Position numbers and translations under genes: made by a program. The notes under the pieces were generated by a model, which was not told the origin of the DNA, did no database searches, and saw only the letters and a list, made by a program, of their open reading frames with translations. 64,000 nucleotides of DNA, from positions 134,240-198,239 of the forward strand of contig CAWJEM010000021.1 of NCBI GenBank assembly GCA_963841905.1, read 5' to 3'. Each line of letters opens with the position of its first letter. Within the stretch, counting starts at the first letter, position 1. Source of the stretch: JACCSI01 sp963841905. GTDB taxonomy: Bacteria > Acidobacteriota > Vicinamibacteria > Vicinamibacterales > UBA2999. Of this stretch, positions 7,075 to 15,566 are shown in pieces.

Positions 7075-8195
7075 GCGTCCCTCGACGGTGCTCGGGACAG
7101 GTCCCTCGATGGTGCTCCGGGCCGTGAGGGGTCGGTCGTGAGAAGGTGTTCGGCGGCCATCACGACTCGCTCCGGTTTCACGCGGGTCAGGCATCTGAAA
7201 TCGCCCGGCAGGCAGTGTCGTTGATGGCAGGGCCGACAGGGCAGCGGACCCGCGTCAACGGCGATCGCCCGCGTTCGAGCCGTGCGCCAGGGCATCGACC
7301 GCTCGGGCAACGTCGGGCCAAACAGGGCCACCACCGGGACAGTGGTCGTTGCGGCGATGTGCATCGGTCCGCTGTCTCCTCCGATGAAGAGCGCCGCGCA
7401 GCCAACGAGAGCACGCAACTCGGACAAATCGAATTCTCCGCAGCGGACGATGCGCGGGCCCGCTTCGCCTGCCAGCTCCTGGGCCCGTGCCGCGATGCCA
7501 TCCGCGGCGCCGCTCTCCGAAGGACCCGAGGTGATGATAATCCGCCTCGACAAGTCCTCTCGCGCAAGCGAGGCCGCGACGAAGGCAAAGTGCTCGGCGG
7601 GCCACCGTCGAAACGGATTGCCGGCGCTGACGTGTATCACGACGATCCGCGCCTGTTCGCCGACGCCAGCGTCCGACAATCGTTGACGAACCGCATGTGC
7701 AGCGAGCGCATCCTCAGGCATTTCAACCGGCGTCCGGTCAGGGTCTGGGGGGGCGACGCCGAGGAGAGGCACCAACAGATCCCATTGGCTTTCGACGGAA
7801 TGCCGTGGCGGTACGAGCGCGCGCGTCCATGGCCGGCGAATCGTGTAGGCCCACGCACGACCCGGCAGGTTGTAGCCGATGCGCTCGGAGGCGCCGGTGG
7901 CACGTGTGAGCCACGCGCTGCGCGGCCCGCCGTGGAAATCGATGACCAGATCGAACCGCTCGCGTCGCAGGCGCCATGCCAAGCCGAGGTCGTAAATCAA
8001 TCGTCGCAGGCCCCGCGGGCGTTCGGCGACGACGACCTCGGTGAGGTGCTGGTTGTGGCGGACGACCGGCTCCGCCGCGCGTTCGACCAGATAGGTGATC
8101 GAGGCCGCGGGGAAGTGACGCCTGAGGGCGGTAATCGCGGGTGTCGTAAAGACCACATCGCCAATCAGGCGCAATCGGATCAGCAGAATCTTCAC
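7071..8195 (-). CDS. waaF: LPS heptosyltransferase, GT9 family
   Basis: Transfers heptose from ADP-heptose to the LPS inner core on the cytoplasmic face. The N-terminal KILLIRLRLIGDVVFTTPAI is the typical GT9 start, followed by DLVIDFHGGPRSAWLT, a central VIHVSAGNPFRRWP, and the C-terminal sugar-nucleotide motif FIGGDSGPMHIAATTTVPVVALFGPT. GTG 8195 (374 aa) follows AGGAG. It overlaps the ligase gene by 4 bp and lies 41 bp after the Trm112-like gene. WaaF, WaaC and WaaQ-type members cannot be separated here, so the symbol is provisional. Confidence 0.9.
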   Translation of the reverse strand: MKILLIRLRLIGDVVFTTPAITALRRHFPAASITYLVERAAEPVVRHNQHLTEVVVAERPRGLRRLIYDLGLAWRLRRERFDLVIDFHGGPRSAWLTRATGASERIGYNLPGRAWAYTIRRPWTRALVPPRHSVESQWDLLVPLLGVAPPDPDRTPVEMPEDALAAHAVRQRLSDAGVGEQARIVVIHVSAGNPFRRWPAEHFAFVAASLAREDLSRRIIITSGPSESGAADGIAARAQELAGEAGPRIVRCGEFDLSELRALVGCAALFIGGDSGPMHIAATTTVPVVALFGPTLPERSMPWRTARTRAIAVDAGPLPCRPCHQRHCLPGDFRCLTRVKPERVVMAAEHLLTTDPSRPGAPSRDLSRAPSRDA

Positions 8196-8236
8196 CCCTC
8201 GACTCCTGGGGGGCGTGACCTCAGCATGTCGAAGGG

Positions 8237-8407
8237 TCAGGGTTCGACCGTGGCCTCGTCGATCAACATCACGGGAATATCGTCTTTGATGGGATACACA
8301 CGGCGGCAGCGATCGCACTTCAGGCCGGTGCCATTGTTGACGAGCTTCACCGGAGTCTTGCAGGCCGGGCACGCGAGGATTTCCAGAAGTTCAGGATCGA
8401 CGGCCAT
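8237..8407 (-). CDS. Trm112-like zinc-ribbon protein, 56 aa
   Basis: Small protein of the Trm112/UPF0434 family: LLEILACPACKTPVKL, then LKCDRCRRVYPIKDDIPVML. CPAC and CDRC form the likely zinc site. Archaeal and eukaryotic homologues activate methyltransferases; bacterial members often sit with LPS genes, as here, directly before the heptosyltransferase. ATG 8407 has TATAGT 6 bp upstream and no Shine-Dalgarno. It is divergent from the TPR gene, with only 55 bp between the two start codons. Confidence 0.9.
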   Translation of the reverse strand: MAVDPELLEILACPACKTPVKLVNNGTGLKCDRCRRVYPIKDDIPVMLIDEATVEP

Positions 8408-8412
8408 GGCAG

Positions 8413-8418
8413 AACTAT
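8413..8418 (-). promoter_or_regulatory. -10 box of the Trm112-like gene, leaderless arrangement
   Basis: Minus-strand TATAGT lies 6 bp before the ATG at 8407. No ribosome binding site lies between box and start. Confidence 0.55.
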
Positions 8419-8451
8419 AGCCCGAGCAGAGCCCCGGACCCGGAACCGTTT

Positions 8452-8457
8452 TAATAT
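8452..8457 (+). promoter_or_regulatory. -10 box of the TPR gene, leaderless arrangement
   Basis: TAATAT lies 5 bp before the ATG at 8463, so the predicted transcript begins at the start codon. It faces the divergent -10 box at 8413-8418. Confidence 0.55.
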
Positions 8458-8462
8458 CGCGT

Positions 8463-10016
8463 ATGCCCCGTCTGCTCCTGGCCGCCCTGGTTCTCTCGTG
8501 CAGCATTCCGGCGTTGGCGCAGCCGCCCGGGCGCGCCGGTACAGCGTCGGCGGATGCATACCTGCAGTTCATGCTTGCACGGCAACTCGAAGCACAGGGC
8601 GATGCGGCCGGCGCGCTCGAGGCATTGAAGCGGGCCGAAAGCCTGGCGCCCGACTCGGCAGAAGTCATGGCCGAGATGGCCAGTATGTACGCGCGTCAAA
8701 ACAAGGCGACGGATGCGATCGGCGCCGCAGAACGCGCGCTGACGATCGATCCCAAGAACGTCGAAGCGAATCGGTTGCTGGGCCTCCTGTATGCGGCATG
8801 GAGTGATGGTGGCGTCACGCCCCCTCCCGGACGCACACCAGAGCAGCTTCGGACCGCGGCCATCGATCACCTCACGCGCATCCTCGAGGCGCCATCGGTC
8901 GCGACCGATCTGAACCTGCAGCTCACTCTGGGGCGCTTGCAGTTACGCGCTGGGCGAGCCGATCGCGCCGTGCCCATTCTCGAGAACATCGTGTCCCAGG
9001 CGCCGTTTGCCAGCGAGCCGTACACCCTCCTGGCGGACGCCCGGCTGGCGCTCGGTCGCGTCGACGCGGCCATCGAAGCGTTGGAGAGAGCGGCGGAGCT
9101 GAACCCTCGCTACTACGTCAACCTCGCCGAGCTGTACGAGAAACAGCAACGCTGGACGGCGGCCGCGGGCGCGTACGAGCAAGCCGTCAAGAGTATTCGT
9201 AACCCGGGTCGCGACCTGCAGCTTCGCTGGGCGGCGGCACTGCTCAACCTGACCGACGGGTCTGGCGCGAGCAAGGCGCGGGACGTCCTCAAAGACTTTC
9301 TGAAGACGAGCCCGCAGGATGCCCGTGCGTTGTTCCTGTTGGCGAGCGCCAATCTGCAGACCAACGATTTCGTCGCTGCCGAAGAAGTGTCGCGCAAGCT
9401 CTTGGCGCTCGAGCCGACGAGCATCCCTGCTCTGCGTGCGCTTTCGGCGTCGCTCGCTGGGCGCGGCGATTACCGGGCTGTCGTGGACCTGTTGACACCG
9501 TTTTCGAAGGAAGTTGCGACGCGCGCCAAGGGCCGTGAAAGCGATGCCGCCCTGCTGCTGGCCCAACTGGCGCATGCTTACACCGAACTCGGCCAGCACG
9601 AACAGGCGATTGCCTCGCTGACGGCCGCGATCGCGAGCGATCCGCTGAGCGCGCCCGCGTTGAACTCGTTGGGGTACACACTCGCAGAGCGAGGCGAGCG
9701 ACTTCCCGAAGCGGTCAGCTTCATCGAGCGCGCACTCAAGGTCGAGCCCGACAATCCCGCGTATCTCGATAGTTTGGGCTGGGCTCTCTTCAAACAAGGC
9801 CGAGCCGAGGAGGCCGAGCCGTACCTGCGCAAGGCCGCAGATGCGCTGCCGTCGCAGTCGGTGATCCTGGATCATTACGGTGACGTGCTCCTGCGACGAG
9901 GCAAGCCGGGCGAGGCCATTGGCGCCTGGGAGCGGGCGCTGGCGGGTGACGGCCTCGATGTCGATGTCGCCACGATTCAAAAGAAGATCAAGGACGCGAA
10001 GGGCCGCCAGAAGTGA
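8463..10016 (+). CDS. Exported TPR-repeat protein
   Basis: A signal peptide (MPRLLLAALVLSCSIPALAQ, predicted cut after residue 20) is followed by about a dozen tetratricopeptide-like repeats filling the 517 aa. Clear repeats are GDAAGALEALKRAESLAPDS, NKATDAIGAAERALTIDPKN, LGRVDAAIEALERAAELNPR and LPEAVSFIERALKVEPDN. Likely a periplasmic or outer-membrane-attached scaffold. Its stop overlaps the start of the lolB-like gene (GTGA), so the two are translationally coupled and may act together at the outer membrane. No catalytic motif is visible. Confidence 0.9.
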   Translation: MPRLLLAALVLSCSIPALAQPPGRAGTASADAYLQFMLARQLEAQGDAAGALEALKRAESLAPDSAEVMAEMASMYARQNKATDAIGAAERALTIDPKNVEANRLLGLLYAAWSDGGVTPPPGRTPEQLRTAAIDHLTRILEAPSVATDLNLQLTLGRLQLRAGRADRAVPILENIVSQAPFASEPYTLLADARLALGRVDAAIEALERAAELNPRYYVNLAELYEKQQRWTAAAGAYEQAVKSIRNPGRDLQLRWAAALLNLTDGSGASKARDVLKDFLKTSPQDARALFLLASANLQTNDFVAAEEVSRKLLALEPTSIPALRALSASLAGRGDYRAVVDLLTPFSKEVATRAKGRESDAALLLAQLAHAYTELGQHEQAIASLTAAIASDPLSAPALNSLGYTLAERGERLPEAVSFIERALKVEPDNPAYLDSLGWALFKQGRAEEAEPYLRKAADALPSQSVILDHYGDVLLRRGKPGEAIGAWERALAGDGLDVDVATIQKKIKDAKGRQK

Positions 10017-10822
10017 TCGCGCGTGTCGCGCTGGCCGCTGGTGCCGTCGTCCTGACGGCGTGTGCGGCGCGCGCGCCGCTTCGCCCGTCCGGTACGGCCA
10101 TTCCCGACCCGACCGCGCTCGACGCGTTCGTGCAGGCGACGCGGACGTGCGCGGGACTCCAGACCGTCACCACCGAGATCCGCTTGTCCGGCCGCGTGGG
10201 TCGCGAGCGCATGCGAGGCACGCTCCTCACCGGGCTGGCCGTGCCGGCGTCGATGAGATTCGAAGCGGTCGCCCCTTTTGGGCCGCCGATTTTCATCCTC
10301 GCGGGTCGCGATAACCGCGCCACGCTCTTACTGCCACGAGACAACCGTGTGTTGGTGGATGCGGCGGTGCCGGACGTGCTCGAACGTCTCACAGGGCTGT
10401 CGTTGGCGGCCAATGATCTGCGGGTGATTTTGACGGGGTGTCTGGTGGAGCAGCAGCCGCCGACGGAGGGTCGCCGCTGGCCCAACGGCTGGCGCAGTGT
10501 CACGGTTGGACGGGAGATCACCGCGTATCTGCGCGACGTGAGCGGACAGCCCGTTGTCACCGCCGCAGACCACGGACGATGGCGGATCGATTACGCCAAC
10601 CACCTCAACGGGTGGCCACGCCAGGTCCGCATTCGAAGCGCCGAAGCCGGCAACAGTGGGGCGCAGTCGACCCCGATGATCGACCTCACGGCAGCGCTCG
10701 ACCAGCTCGAGATCAATACGGGCATCGACGAGAAGGCGTTTGTCGTCGACCCGCCGGCAGGGGCGATTCCCATCACGCTCGATGATCTGCGTGCCGTGGC
10801 GCCGCTCCGCGGGTCGAATTAG
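10013..10822 (+). CDS. LolB-like outer-membrane lipoprotein
   Basis: A lipoprotein signal (MIARVALAAGAVVLTAC, lipobox LTAC with Cys17) is followed by a beta-rich domain of about 250 aa, as in LolB, the receptor that receives lipoproteins from LolA at the outer membrane. Similarity to LolB by eye is weak; the assignment leans on gene order, because lolB-ispE-prs with pth and rplY close by is the order in Gammaproteobacteria and the same order is found here. GTG start overlaps the TPR stop; ispE starts 4 bp after it. Confidence 0.6.
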   Translation: MIARVALAAGAVVLTACAARAPLRPSGTAIPDPTALDAFVQATRTCAGLQTVTTEIRLSGRVGRERMRGTLLTGLAVPASMRFEAVAPFGPPIFILAGRDNRATLLLPRDNRVLVDAAVPDVLERLTGLSLAANDLRVILTGCLVEQQPPTEGRRWPNGWRSVTVGREITAYLRDVSGQPVVTAADHGRWRIDYANHLNGWPRQVRIRSAEAGNSGAQSTPMIDLTAALDQLEINTGIDEKAFVVDPPAGAIPITLDDLRAVAPLRGSN

Positions 10823-10826
10823 GCGA

Positions 10827-11756
10827 ATGGCTGCGCAATCGTTGACGCTCTCGGCGTGCGCCAAGATCAACCTTGACCTGCGCGTGATCGGCGTGCGGCC
10901 CGACGGATATCACGACCTGCGCACCGTGTTTCAGTCGCTGGCGTTACACGACACGCTGACGTTTACGCCGCGCACGGGTCGCTTCAGGATCGAGTGTGAC
11001 GATCCCACGTTGCCAACGGATCGACGAAATCTGATTTGGAAGGCGGCGTCGCTCTTGTGGCGAACGCTCGGCCGCCGACGCGGCGACATCCCGCGCGACG
11101 CGGTCGTGACACTGCGCAAACGCGTACCGGCGAAGGCCGGACTTGGCAGCGGCAGCTCCGATGCCGCGATTGCATTGCTGGGGTGTGCGTACGTGTGGAG
11201 ACTGGACGTGGATCCGCCGACGCTCAATCGTCTGGCGGCGCGGATTGGTTCCGACGTGCCGTTTTTTCTGGTGGGTGGAACCGCCCTGGGTCTCGGCCGC
11301 GGTGACGACATCTATCCGCTGGTCGACCTGCCGCGCACCGAGGTCGTGATCGTTCGACCGCGGTTCGGGGTCGCGACCGTCGAGGCGTACGGCTGGTACG
11401 ACAACGAGCCGCGGCGCGCAGTGCGTGAAACCGGGCGCCGTGGCTTGCCACAGAAATGGCCGGAATGGGCGAACAACCTACGCAACGACCTCGAGCCCGC
11501 CGTCACTCGTCATCACCCGACGATCGCGCACATCAAACACGCGCTCCTCGACGCCGGCGCAGTCTTCGCGGCCATGTCCGGGTCGGGATCGGCCGTGTTC
11601 GGCCTGTTCGACCGTCACGACGCCGCGCGCCGCACGGCGACCGACCTTGCGCGCCCCGGCTGGCACGTGGTCCATACGCGGACGCTGTCGCGAACCGAGT
11701 ACGGACGGCGACTACGACCGGTGCTTGCAGGCGTCAGGAAGAGTCGTATAAGCTAG
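10827..11756 (+). CDS. ispE: 4-diphosphocytidyl-2-C-methyl-D-erythritol kinase
   Basis: GHMP kinase of the non-mevalonate isoprenoid pathway; phosphorylates CDP-ME. N-terminal SACAKINLDLRVIGVRPDGYHDLRT carries the family start. KAGLGSGSSDAA (about residues 105-116) is the ATP loop, and GAVFAAMSGSGSAVFGLF is the C-terminal GHMP motif. 309 aa from ATG 10827, 4 bp after the lolB-like stop. The pathway's ispDF fusion is 17 kb downstream. Confidence 0.96.
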   Translation: MAAQSLTLSACAKINLDLRVIGVRPDGYHDLRTVFQSLALHDTLTFTPRTGRFRIECDDPTLPTDRRNLIWKAASLLWRTLGRRRGDIPRDAVVTLRKRVPAKAGLGSGSSDAAIALLGCAYVWRLDVDPPTLNRLAARIGSDVPFFLVGGTALGLGRGDDIYPLVDLPRTEVVIVRPRFGVATVEAYGWYDNEPRRAVRETGRRGLPQKWPEWANNLRNDLEPAVTRHHPTIAHIKHALLDAGAVFAAMSGSGSAVFGLFDRHDAARRTATDLARPGWHVVHTRTLSRTEYGRRLRPVLAGVRKSRIS

Positions 11757-11791
11757 GATGTTCTCAGGGCTGAGAATTGCGCGATATAGAC

Positions 11792-11866
11792 TGGGGCGTG
11801 GCCAAGTGGTAAGGCGCGGGTCTTTGGATCCCGTATTCGAAGGTTCGAATCCTTCCGCCCCAACCA
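11792..11866 (+). tRNA. tRNA-Gln(UUG)
   Basis: Acceptor TGGGGCG pairs with CGCCCCA; anticodon stem CGGGT/TCCCG with loop CTTTGGA (anticodon TTG); T loop TTCGAAT. The 3' CCA is encoded (11864-11866). It lies between ispE and prs, and prs starts only 16 bp downstream, so both may share a transcript. Confidence 0.95.
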
Positions 11867-11882
11867 GATCCTTCAAAGGGCT

Positions 11883-12836
11883 ATGCGACCGACCGGCTAC
11901 GGCGACCTGAAGGTGTTTTCTGGCAGCGCTCACCCCGAGCTCGCAAAGCAGATCTGCGAGTTCCTGGGAGTTTCGCTGGGACAGGCTCGGCTGCGCCGGT
12001 TTCCGGATACGGAGGTCTCATTCCAGATCGACGAGAACATCCGCGGCACCGACGTGTTCATCGTGCAGCCGACATGTGCGCCGGTCGATCAGCACCTCGT
12101 CGAGTTGCTGGTGATGGTCGATGCGTTTCGACGCTCGTCGGCCTCACGGATTACGGCGGTGCTGCCGTATTACGGTTACGCTCGTCAGGATCGCAAGGAC
12201 AAGCCGCGCGTGCCCATTTCGGCGAAGCTGGTTGCAAACTTGGTGAGCGCGGCCGGCACGAATCGTGTGTTGACGATGGATCTGCACAAGGCGCAGATTC
12301 AGGGGTTCTTTGACATCCCGGTGGATCACTTGTTTGCTGCGCCGGTCGTCATCGACTATCTCGCGCGCCAGGATTTTCAGCGGCTGACGATGGTGGCTCC
12401 CGACGCGGGCGGAGCCGAGCGGGCGCGCGCGTATGCGAAGCGGCTGGACGCCGAGCTGGCTATTATCGACAAGCGTCGCTCGGACGACGGCAACGCCGAG
12501 GTGATGAACGTGATTGGTGAGGTCGGCGGTCGGACGTGTGTGATCGCCGACGACATCATCGATACGGCGGGGACGGTACAAAAGGGTGCGCAGGCGCTCG
12601 TTGACGCCGGTGCCGAACGGGTCCTGGCCTGCTGCGTCCACGGTGTGTTGTCGGCGCCGGCGCTGCAGAGGATTGAGAACTCGCCGCTCGAACGGCTGAT
12701 CGTGACCAACACGATCCCGGTCGCCGACAAGCGGCTGAAGTGCGGAAAGATCGTGGAACTGCCCGTGGCGCGCCTCCTGGGCCAGGCTATTCGCAGCATC
12801 CACGAGGAAACGTCGGTCAGTTCGTTATTTGTATAG
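11883..12836 (+). CDS. prs: Ribose-phosphate pyrophosphokinase
   Basis: Makes PRPP from ribose 5-phosphate and ATP for nucleotide, His and Trp synthesis. Visible features: FSGSAHPELAKQIC, FPDTEVSFQIDENIRG, the ATP/Mg loop RQDRKDKPRVPISAK, the metal-binding LTMDLHKAQIQGFFDIPVDHL, and the PRPP loop VIADDIIDTAGT. 317 aa is normal. It follows tRNA-Gln closely, with AAAGGG just upstream of the ATG at poor spacing. rplY starts 6 bp after its stop. Confidence 0.97.
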   Translation: MRPTGYGDLKVFSGSAHPELAKQICEFLGVSLGQARLRRFPDTEVSFQIDENIRGTDVFIVQPTCAPVDQHLVELLVMVDAFRRSSASRITAVLPYYGYARQDRKDKPRVPISAKLVANLVSAAGTNRVLTMDLHKAQIQGFFDIPVDHLFAAPVVIDYLARQDFQRLTMVAPDAGGAERARAYAKRLDAELAIIDKRRSDDGNAEVMNVIGEVGGRTCVIADDIIDTAGTVQKGAQALVDAGAERVLACCVHGVLSAPALQRIENSPLERLIVTNTIPVADKRLKCGKIVELPVARLLGQAIRSIHEETSVSSLFV

Positions 12837-12837
12837 T
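12832..12837 (+). promoter_or_regulatory. -10 box of rplY, leaderless arrangement
   Basis: TATAGT overlaps the prs stop codon and lies 5 bp before the GTG start of rplY. It would give rplY its own leaderless transcript inside the prs-rplY-pth cluster. Confidence 0.45.
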
Positions 12838-12842
12838 GAACT

Positions 12843-13574
12843 GTGGAACCTGAAATGGAAGCAACGCTCGAAGCAGTCAAGAGATCGACCCGAGGGAAGA
12901 ACGAGGCGCGCCGGGTGCGCGCAGCCGGTCGGATTCCGGCAGTCGTTTATGGAGTGCAGAAGGTTGGCGACGCTCCGAAGACCATCGAGATCTCGGTGGA
13001 TCCGAAACCGTTGATGCGGATTCTGCATTCGGGGTCTGGCGTGAATACCCTCATCACCTTGAAGGTCGACGGTGAAGGCGATTCCCGGGTCCTGGTCAAG
13101 GAATACCAGGTCGATCCGGTGACGAGCCATCTGCTCCACGCCGATTTCTACCGGGTGAACATGGGCCGCCGCATCAAGGTGTCGGTGCCAGTCGTCATCA
13201 AGGGCGAAGCGCGAGGCGTCAAGGTCGAGGGCGGTATCATCGACTTCGTCCACCGCGAGATCGAGCTGGAGTCCTTGCCGGGCGAAATTCCGAGCTCCAT
13301 CGAGGTCGACGTCAGCAACCTCGGCCTGAACGACGCGATTCACCTGCGCGACGTCATCGGTCAGGCGCAATGGACCCCGGTCAGCGATGTCGACATGATG
13401 CTGGTGCACGTGATCATGCCGCGCGCGGTCGAGGAGCCGGTGGCGGCGGATGCCGCAGCCGCGACAGCCCCGACAGCCGCGGCACCGGTGGCTGCGGCGG
13501 AGCCCGAGGTCATCAAGAAAGGCAAGACCGAGACAGAGGCCGACGACAAGAAGGAAAAGAAGGACAAGAAGTAG
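12843..13574 (+). CDS. rplY: 50S ribosomal protein L25 / general stress protein Ctc
   Basis: Binds 5S rRNA. The N-terminal domain (RSTRGKNEARRVRAAGRIPAVVYG) is L25; the C-terminal TL5/Ctc domain follows (GEARGVKVEGGIIDFVHREIELESLPGEIP). The tail after residue 200 is an Ala-rich then Lys-rich low-complexity extension (TETEADDKKEKKDKK). 243 aa fits the long Ctc type. GTG 12843 is preceded by TATAGT at 5 bp; ATG 12855 is an alternative start. pth begins 2 bp after the stop. Confidence 0.95.
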   Translation: MEPEMEATLEAVKRSTRGKNEARRVRAAGRIPAVVYGVQKVGDAPKTIEISVDPKPLMRILHSGSGVNTLITLKVDGEGDSRVLVKEYQVDPVTSHLLHADFYRVNMGRRIKVSVPVVIKGEARGVKVEGGIIDFVHREIELESLPGEIPSSIEVDVSNLGLNDAIHLRDVIGQAQWTPVSDVDMMLVHVIMPRAVEEPVAADAAAATAPTAAAPVAAAEPEVIKKGKTETEADDKKEKKDKK

Positions 13575-13576
13575 AC

Positions 13577-14152
13577 GTGAAGCTGCTCGTCGGCCTCGGC
13601 AACCCGGGGCCGCAGTATCGCGACACCCGCCACAACGTCGGCTTCTGGGTGATCGACGAGATCGCGCGACGATGGCAGTTGAGCGATGCGTGGCGCGAGC
13701 GAGACGACGCCCTGTTCGTGAAGCGGGCCGGCGGCGACGGCCTGCTCAAGCCGCTGACGTTCATGAATCGGAGTGGGTACGCCGTCTCGCGCGTCCGGCA
13801 GTTTTATCAGGTCGAGGCCACGGACCTCCTCGTGATCGTCGACGAAGTCGCGCTCCCGCTCGGGCGGTTGCGAGCGCGGCGAAGTGGAAGTGAAGGCGGG
13901 CACAACGGCCTGCGCTCGGTGATCGAGCAGTTGGGAACCAGTGAGGTTCCGCGATTGCGCATTGGTGTGGGTCGAGGGGACGAGCGGCGGGATCTGGCCG
14001 ATCACGTCACGTCGACCTTCGATCCCGATGAACGGGAAACGATTCAGGCGGCTACGCTGCGGGCCGCCGATGCCGCGGAGATGTTTCTGGCCGACGGCAT
14101 TGAGCGTGTGATGAACACGTTCAACGCAGCGATGGACAACGAGGCGGGGTAA
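13577..14152 (+). CDS. pth: Peptidyl-tRNA hydrolase
   Basis: Recycles peptidyl-tRNAs that drop off the ribosome. LLVGLGNPGPQYRDTRHNVGFWVID holds the conserved Asn and catalytic His (TRHN); KPLTFMNRSG is the substrate loop; VIVDEVALPLGRLR and GSEGGHNGLRSVIEQLG complete the active site. 191 aa from GTG 13577, normal length. The order rplY-pth is conserved in other phyla. Confidence 0.96.
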   Translation: MKLLVGLGNPGPQYRDTRHNVGFWVIDEIARRWQLSDAWRERDDALFVKRAGGDGLLKPLTFMNRSGYAVSRVRQFYQVEATDLLVIVDEVALPLGRLRARRSGSEGGHNGLRSVIEQLGTSEVPRLRIGVGRGDERRDLADHVTSTFDPDERETIQAATLRAADAAEMFLADGIERVMNTFNAAMDNEAG

Positions 14153-14256
14153 GACTCCTTGCCACTTCGGTGGCTGGGCTTCGGTCGGGTGGGGCGGGTA
14201 GGTCCGGTGGGGCCACCTGACCAACCAGACCGAGACCTATCCACGAGGAGAACACA

Positions 14257-14719
14257 GTGCAACGTACCGTACGAATTGGTCTACATCGTCAGACCCGACG
14301 CGACTGAGCAGCAGGTCGCCGATCTGCACACGCAGGTCGAACAGATCGTCGGGCGCATGGGCGGCGCGCTCGAGAAGAGCGACACGCAGGCAGCTTTCGG
14401 CGGCCGGCGCAAGCTCGCCTATGAAATCGGACATCACAAAGAGGGCATTTACGTGCTCGAGCTGATCAAGGGCAACGGCGCGCTCGTCCACGAGCTCGAT
14501 CGGCGCCTGAAGGTCACCGATGATCTGCTTCGTCACCTGATCGTCCGGGTGGACGAGGCCCAGATCAAAGCCGAGCGCGCACGAACCAAGCGAACGGAAG
14601 AATCGCGACGTCGGCGCATCGCACGTGGACTTCCGCCGGATCGGCAGCCGGGTGAGGGGCCGCAGAACGATGATTCGGATGATGCCGGCGAGTACGACGG
14701 CATCGAGACGGAGGTGTAG
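14257..14719 (+). CDS. rpsF: 30S ribosomal protein S6, apparent frameshift at codon 5
   Basis: Binds S18 and 16S rRNA in the platform. The body is clear: YELVYIVRPDATEQQ, FGGRRKLAYEIGHHKEGIYV, LIKGNGALVHELDRRLKVTDDLLRHLIVR. The C-terminal tail is extended and acidic. A good ribosome site (GAGGAG, 14245-14250) serves GTG 14257, giving M-Q-R-T, but that frame stops soon; the S6 frame begins at TAC 14270, one base out of phase, with no start codon nearby. One extra base near 14269 would explain this: sequence error or real mutation. First gene of the rpsF-rpsR-rplI-dnaB cluster. Confidence 0.85.
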
Positions 14720-14721
14720 TC

Positions 14722-15033
14722 ATGGCGATGGGACGAGGACGGTCGGGCGGTCCCGGCGGGGGTCGGGGCCGCGGTGCCGATGACAAGAAGGGCGACGGCA
14801 AGCAGGGGCAGCGCCGCGGGCTGTTTCGTCGTCGCAAGGTCTGCAAGTTTTGCGCGGACAAAATCGACGATATCAACTACAAGGATGTCAAGCTTCTGAC
14901 CGGGTTCGTGCCGGAGCGTGGCAAGGTCCTGCCGCGGCGCATCTCCGGAACGTGCGCGAAGCATCAACGCGGCCTGCGCATTGCCATCGTTCGGGCGCGT
15001 CAGCTCGCGCTGTTGCCGTACGCGGCTGATTGA
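14722..15033 (+). CDS. rpsR: 30S ribosomal protein S18
   Basis: Pairs with S6 on the 30S platform. The core is RRRKVCKFCADKIDDINYKDVKLL, then RISGTCAKHQRGLRIAIVRARQLALLPY. CKFC and a later Cys-x3-His give a likely zinc-type S18. The N-terminal 34 residues are an unusual Gly/Arg/Lys-rich low-complexity extension (GRGRSGGPGGGRGRGADDKK). Start ATG 14722, with 14728 as alternative. Two bases after rpsF, as in most bacteria. Confidence 0.96.
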   Translation: MAMGRGRSGGPGGGRGRGADDKKGDGKQGQRRGLFRRRKVCKFCADKIDDINYKDVKLLTGFVPERGKVLPRRISGTCAKHQRGLRIAIVRARQLALLPYAAD

Positions 15034-15045
15034 GGTCGCCACGAA

Positions 15046-15492
15046 ATGGAAGTCATTCTGAGAGACCACGTCGAACATCTGGGCCGCCGCGGCGAGATTG
15101 TGAAGGTCGCCGACGGATACGCCCGCAACTACCTGCTGCCCCGCAAGCTCGCCCTGCCGGCGACCGATGCGAACAGGAAGTGGGTCGAACGGGAGCGCAA
15201 GCTGGCGGAGGCGCGCGATGTCGAAGAGCGCGGCGCGGCGGAGGCGATCGCGACGCGCCTCAATGCCCTCGAACTACAGATCAATCGTCGGGTCGGCGAG
15301 AACGATCAGCTGTACGGGTCGGTGACCAATGCGGACATTGCCGAACTGTTGACGAGCAAAGGCTTTGAGATCGATCGCCGTAAGATTCTGTTACCTGACC
15401 CAATCAAGACACTCGGCAGCAACACCGTGCCGGTCAAGCTGCATCGTGAGGTCACGGCGCAGTTGAAAGTTTCGGTCGGCAAGGAAGAGTAG
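15046..15492 (+). CDS. rplI: 50S ribosomal protein L9
   Basis: Binds 23S rRNA near L1. The N-terminal domain EVILRDHVEHLGRRGEIVKVADGYARNYLLPRKLALPAT is textbook L9, followed by the long connecting helix (RERKLAEARDVEERGAAEAI) and the C-terminal domain (GSVTNADIAELLTSKGFEIDRRKI). 148 aa is normal. It is followed by an intrinsic terminator before dnaB. Confidence 0.97.
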   Translation: MEVILRDHVEHLGRRGEIVKVADGYARNYLLPRKLALPATDANRKWVERERKLAEARDVEERGAAEAIATRLNALELQINRRVGENDQLYGSVTNADIAELLTSKGFEIDRRKILLPDPIKTLGSNTVPVKLHREVTAQLKVSVGKEE

Positions 15493-15505
15493 TCGAGTAA
15501 TCTTA

Positions 15506-15545
15506 GGGCCGGCGGGTCGTTTACTCCGCCGGCTCGTTTTCTTTT
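15506..15545 (+). terminator. Intrinsic terminator after rplI
   Basis: GCCGGCGG (15508-15515) pairs with CCGCCGGC, followed by TCGTTTTCTTTT. It separates the rpsF-rpsR-rplI transcript from dnaB. Confidence 0.75.
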
Positions 15546-15566
15546 CAGGGGATCCGTTCCGATTCA

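Noticed and set aside
7146..8420. 424-codon plus-strand frame opposite the heptosyltransferase gene
   Set aside because: The minus-strand gene has full GT9 motifs and an operon context; the opposite frame has none.
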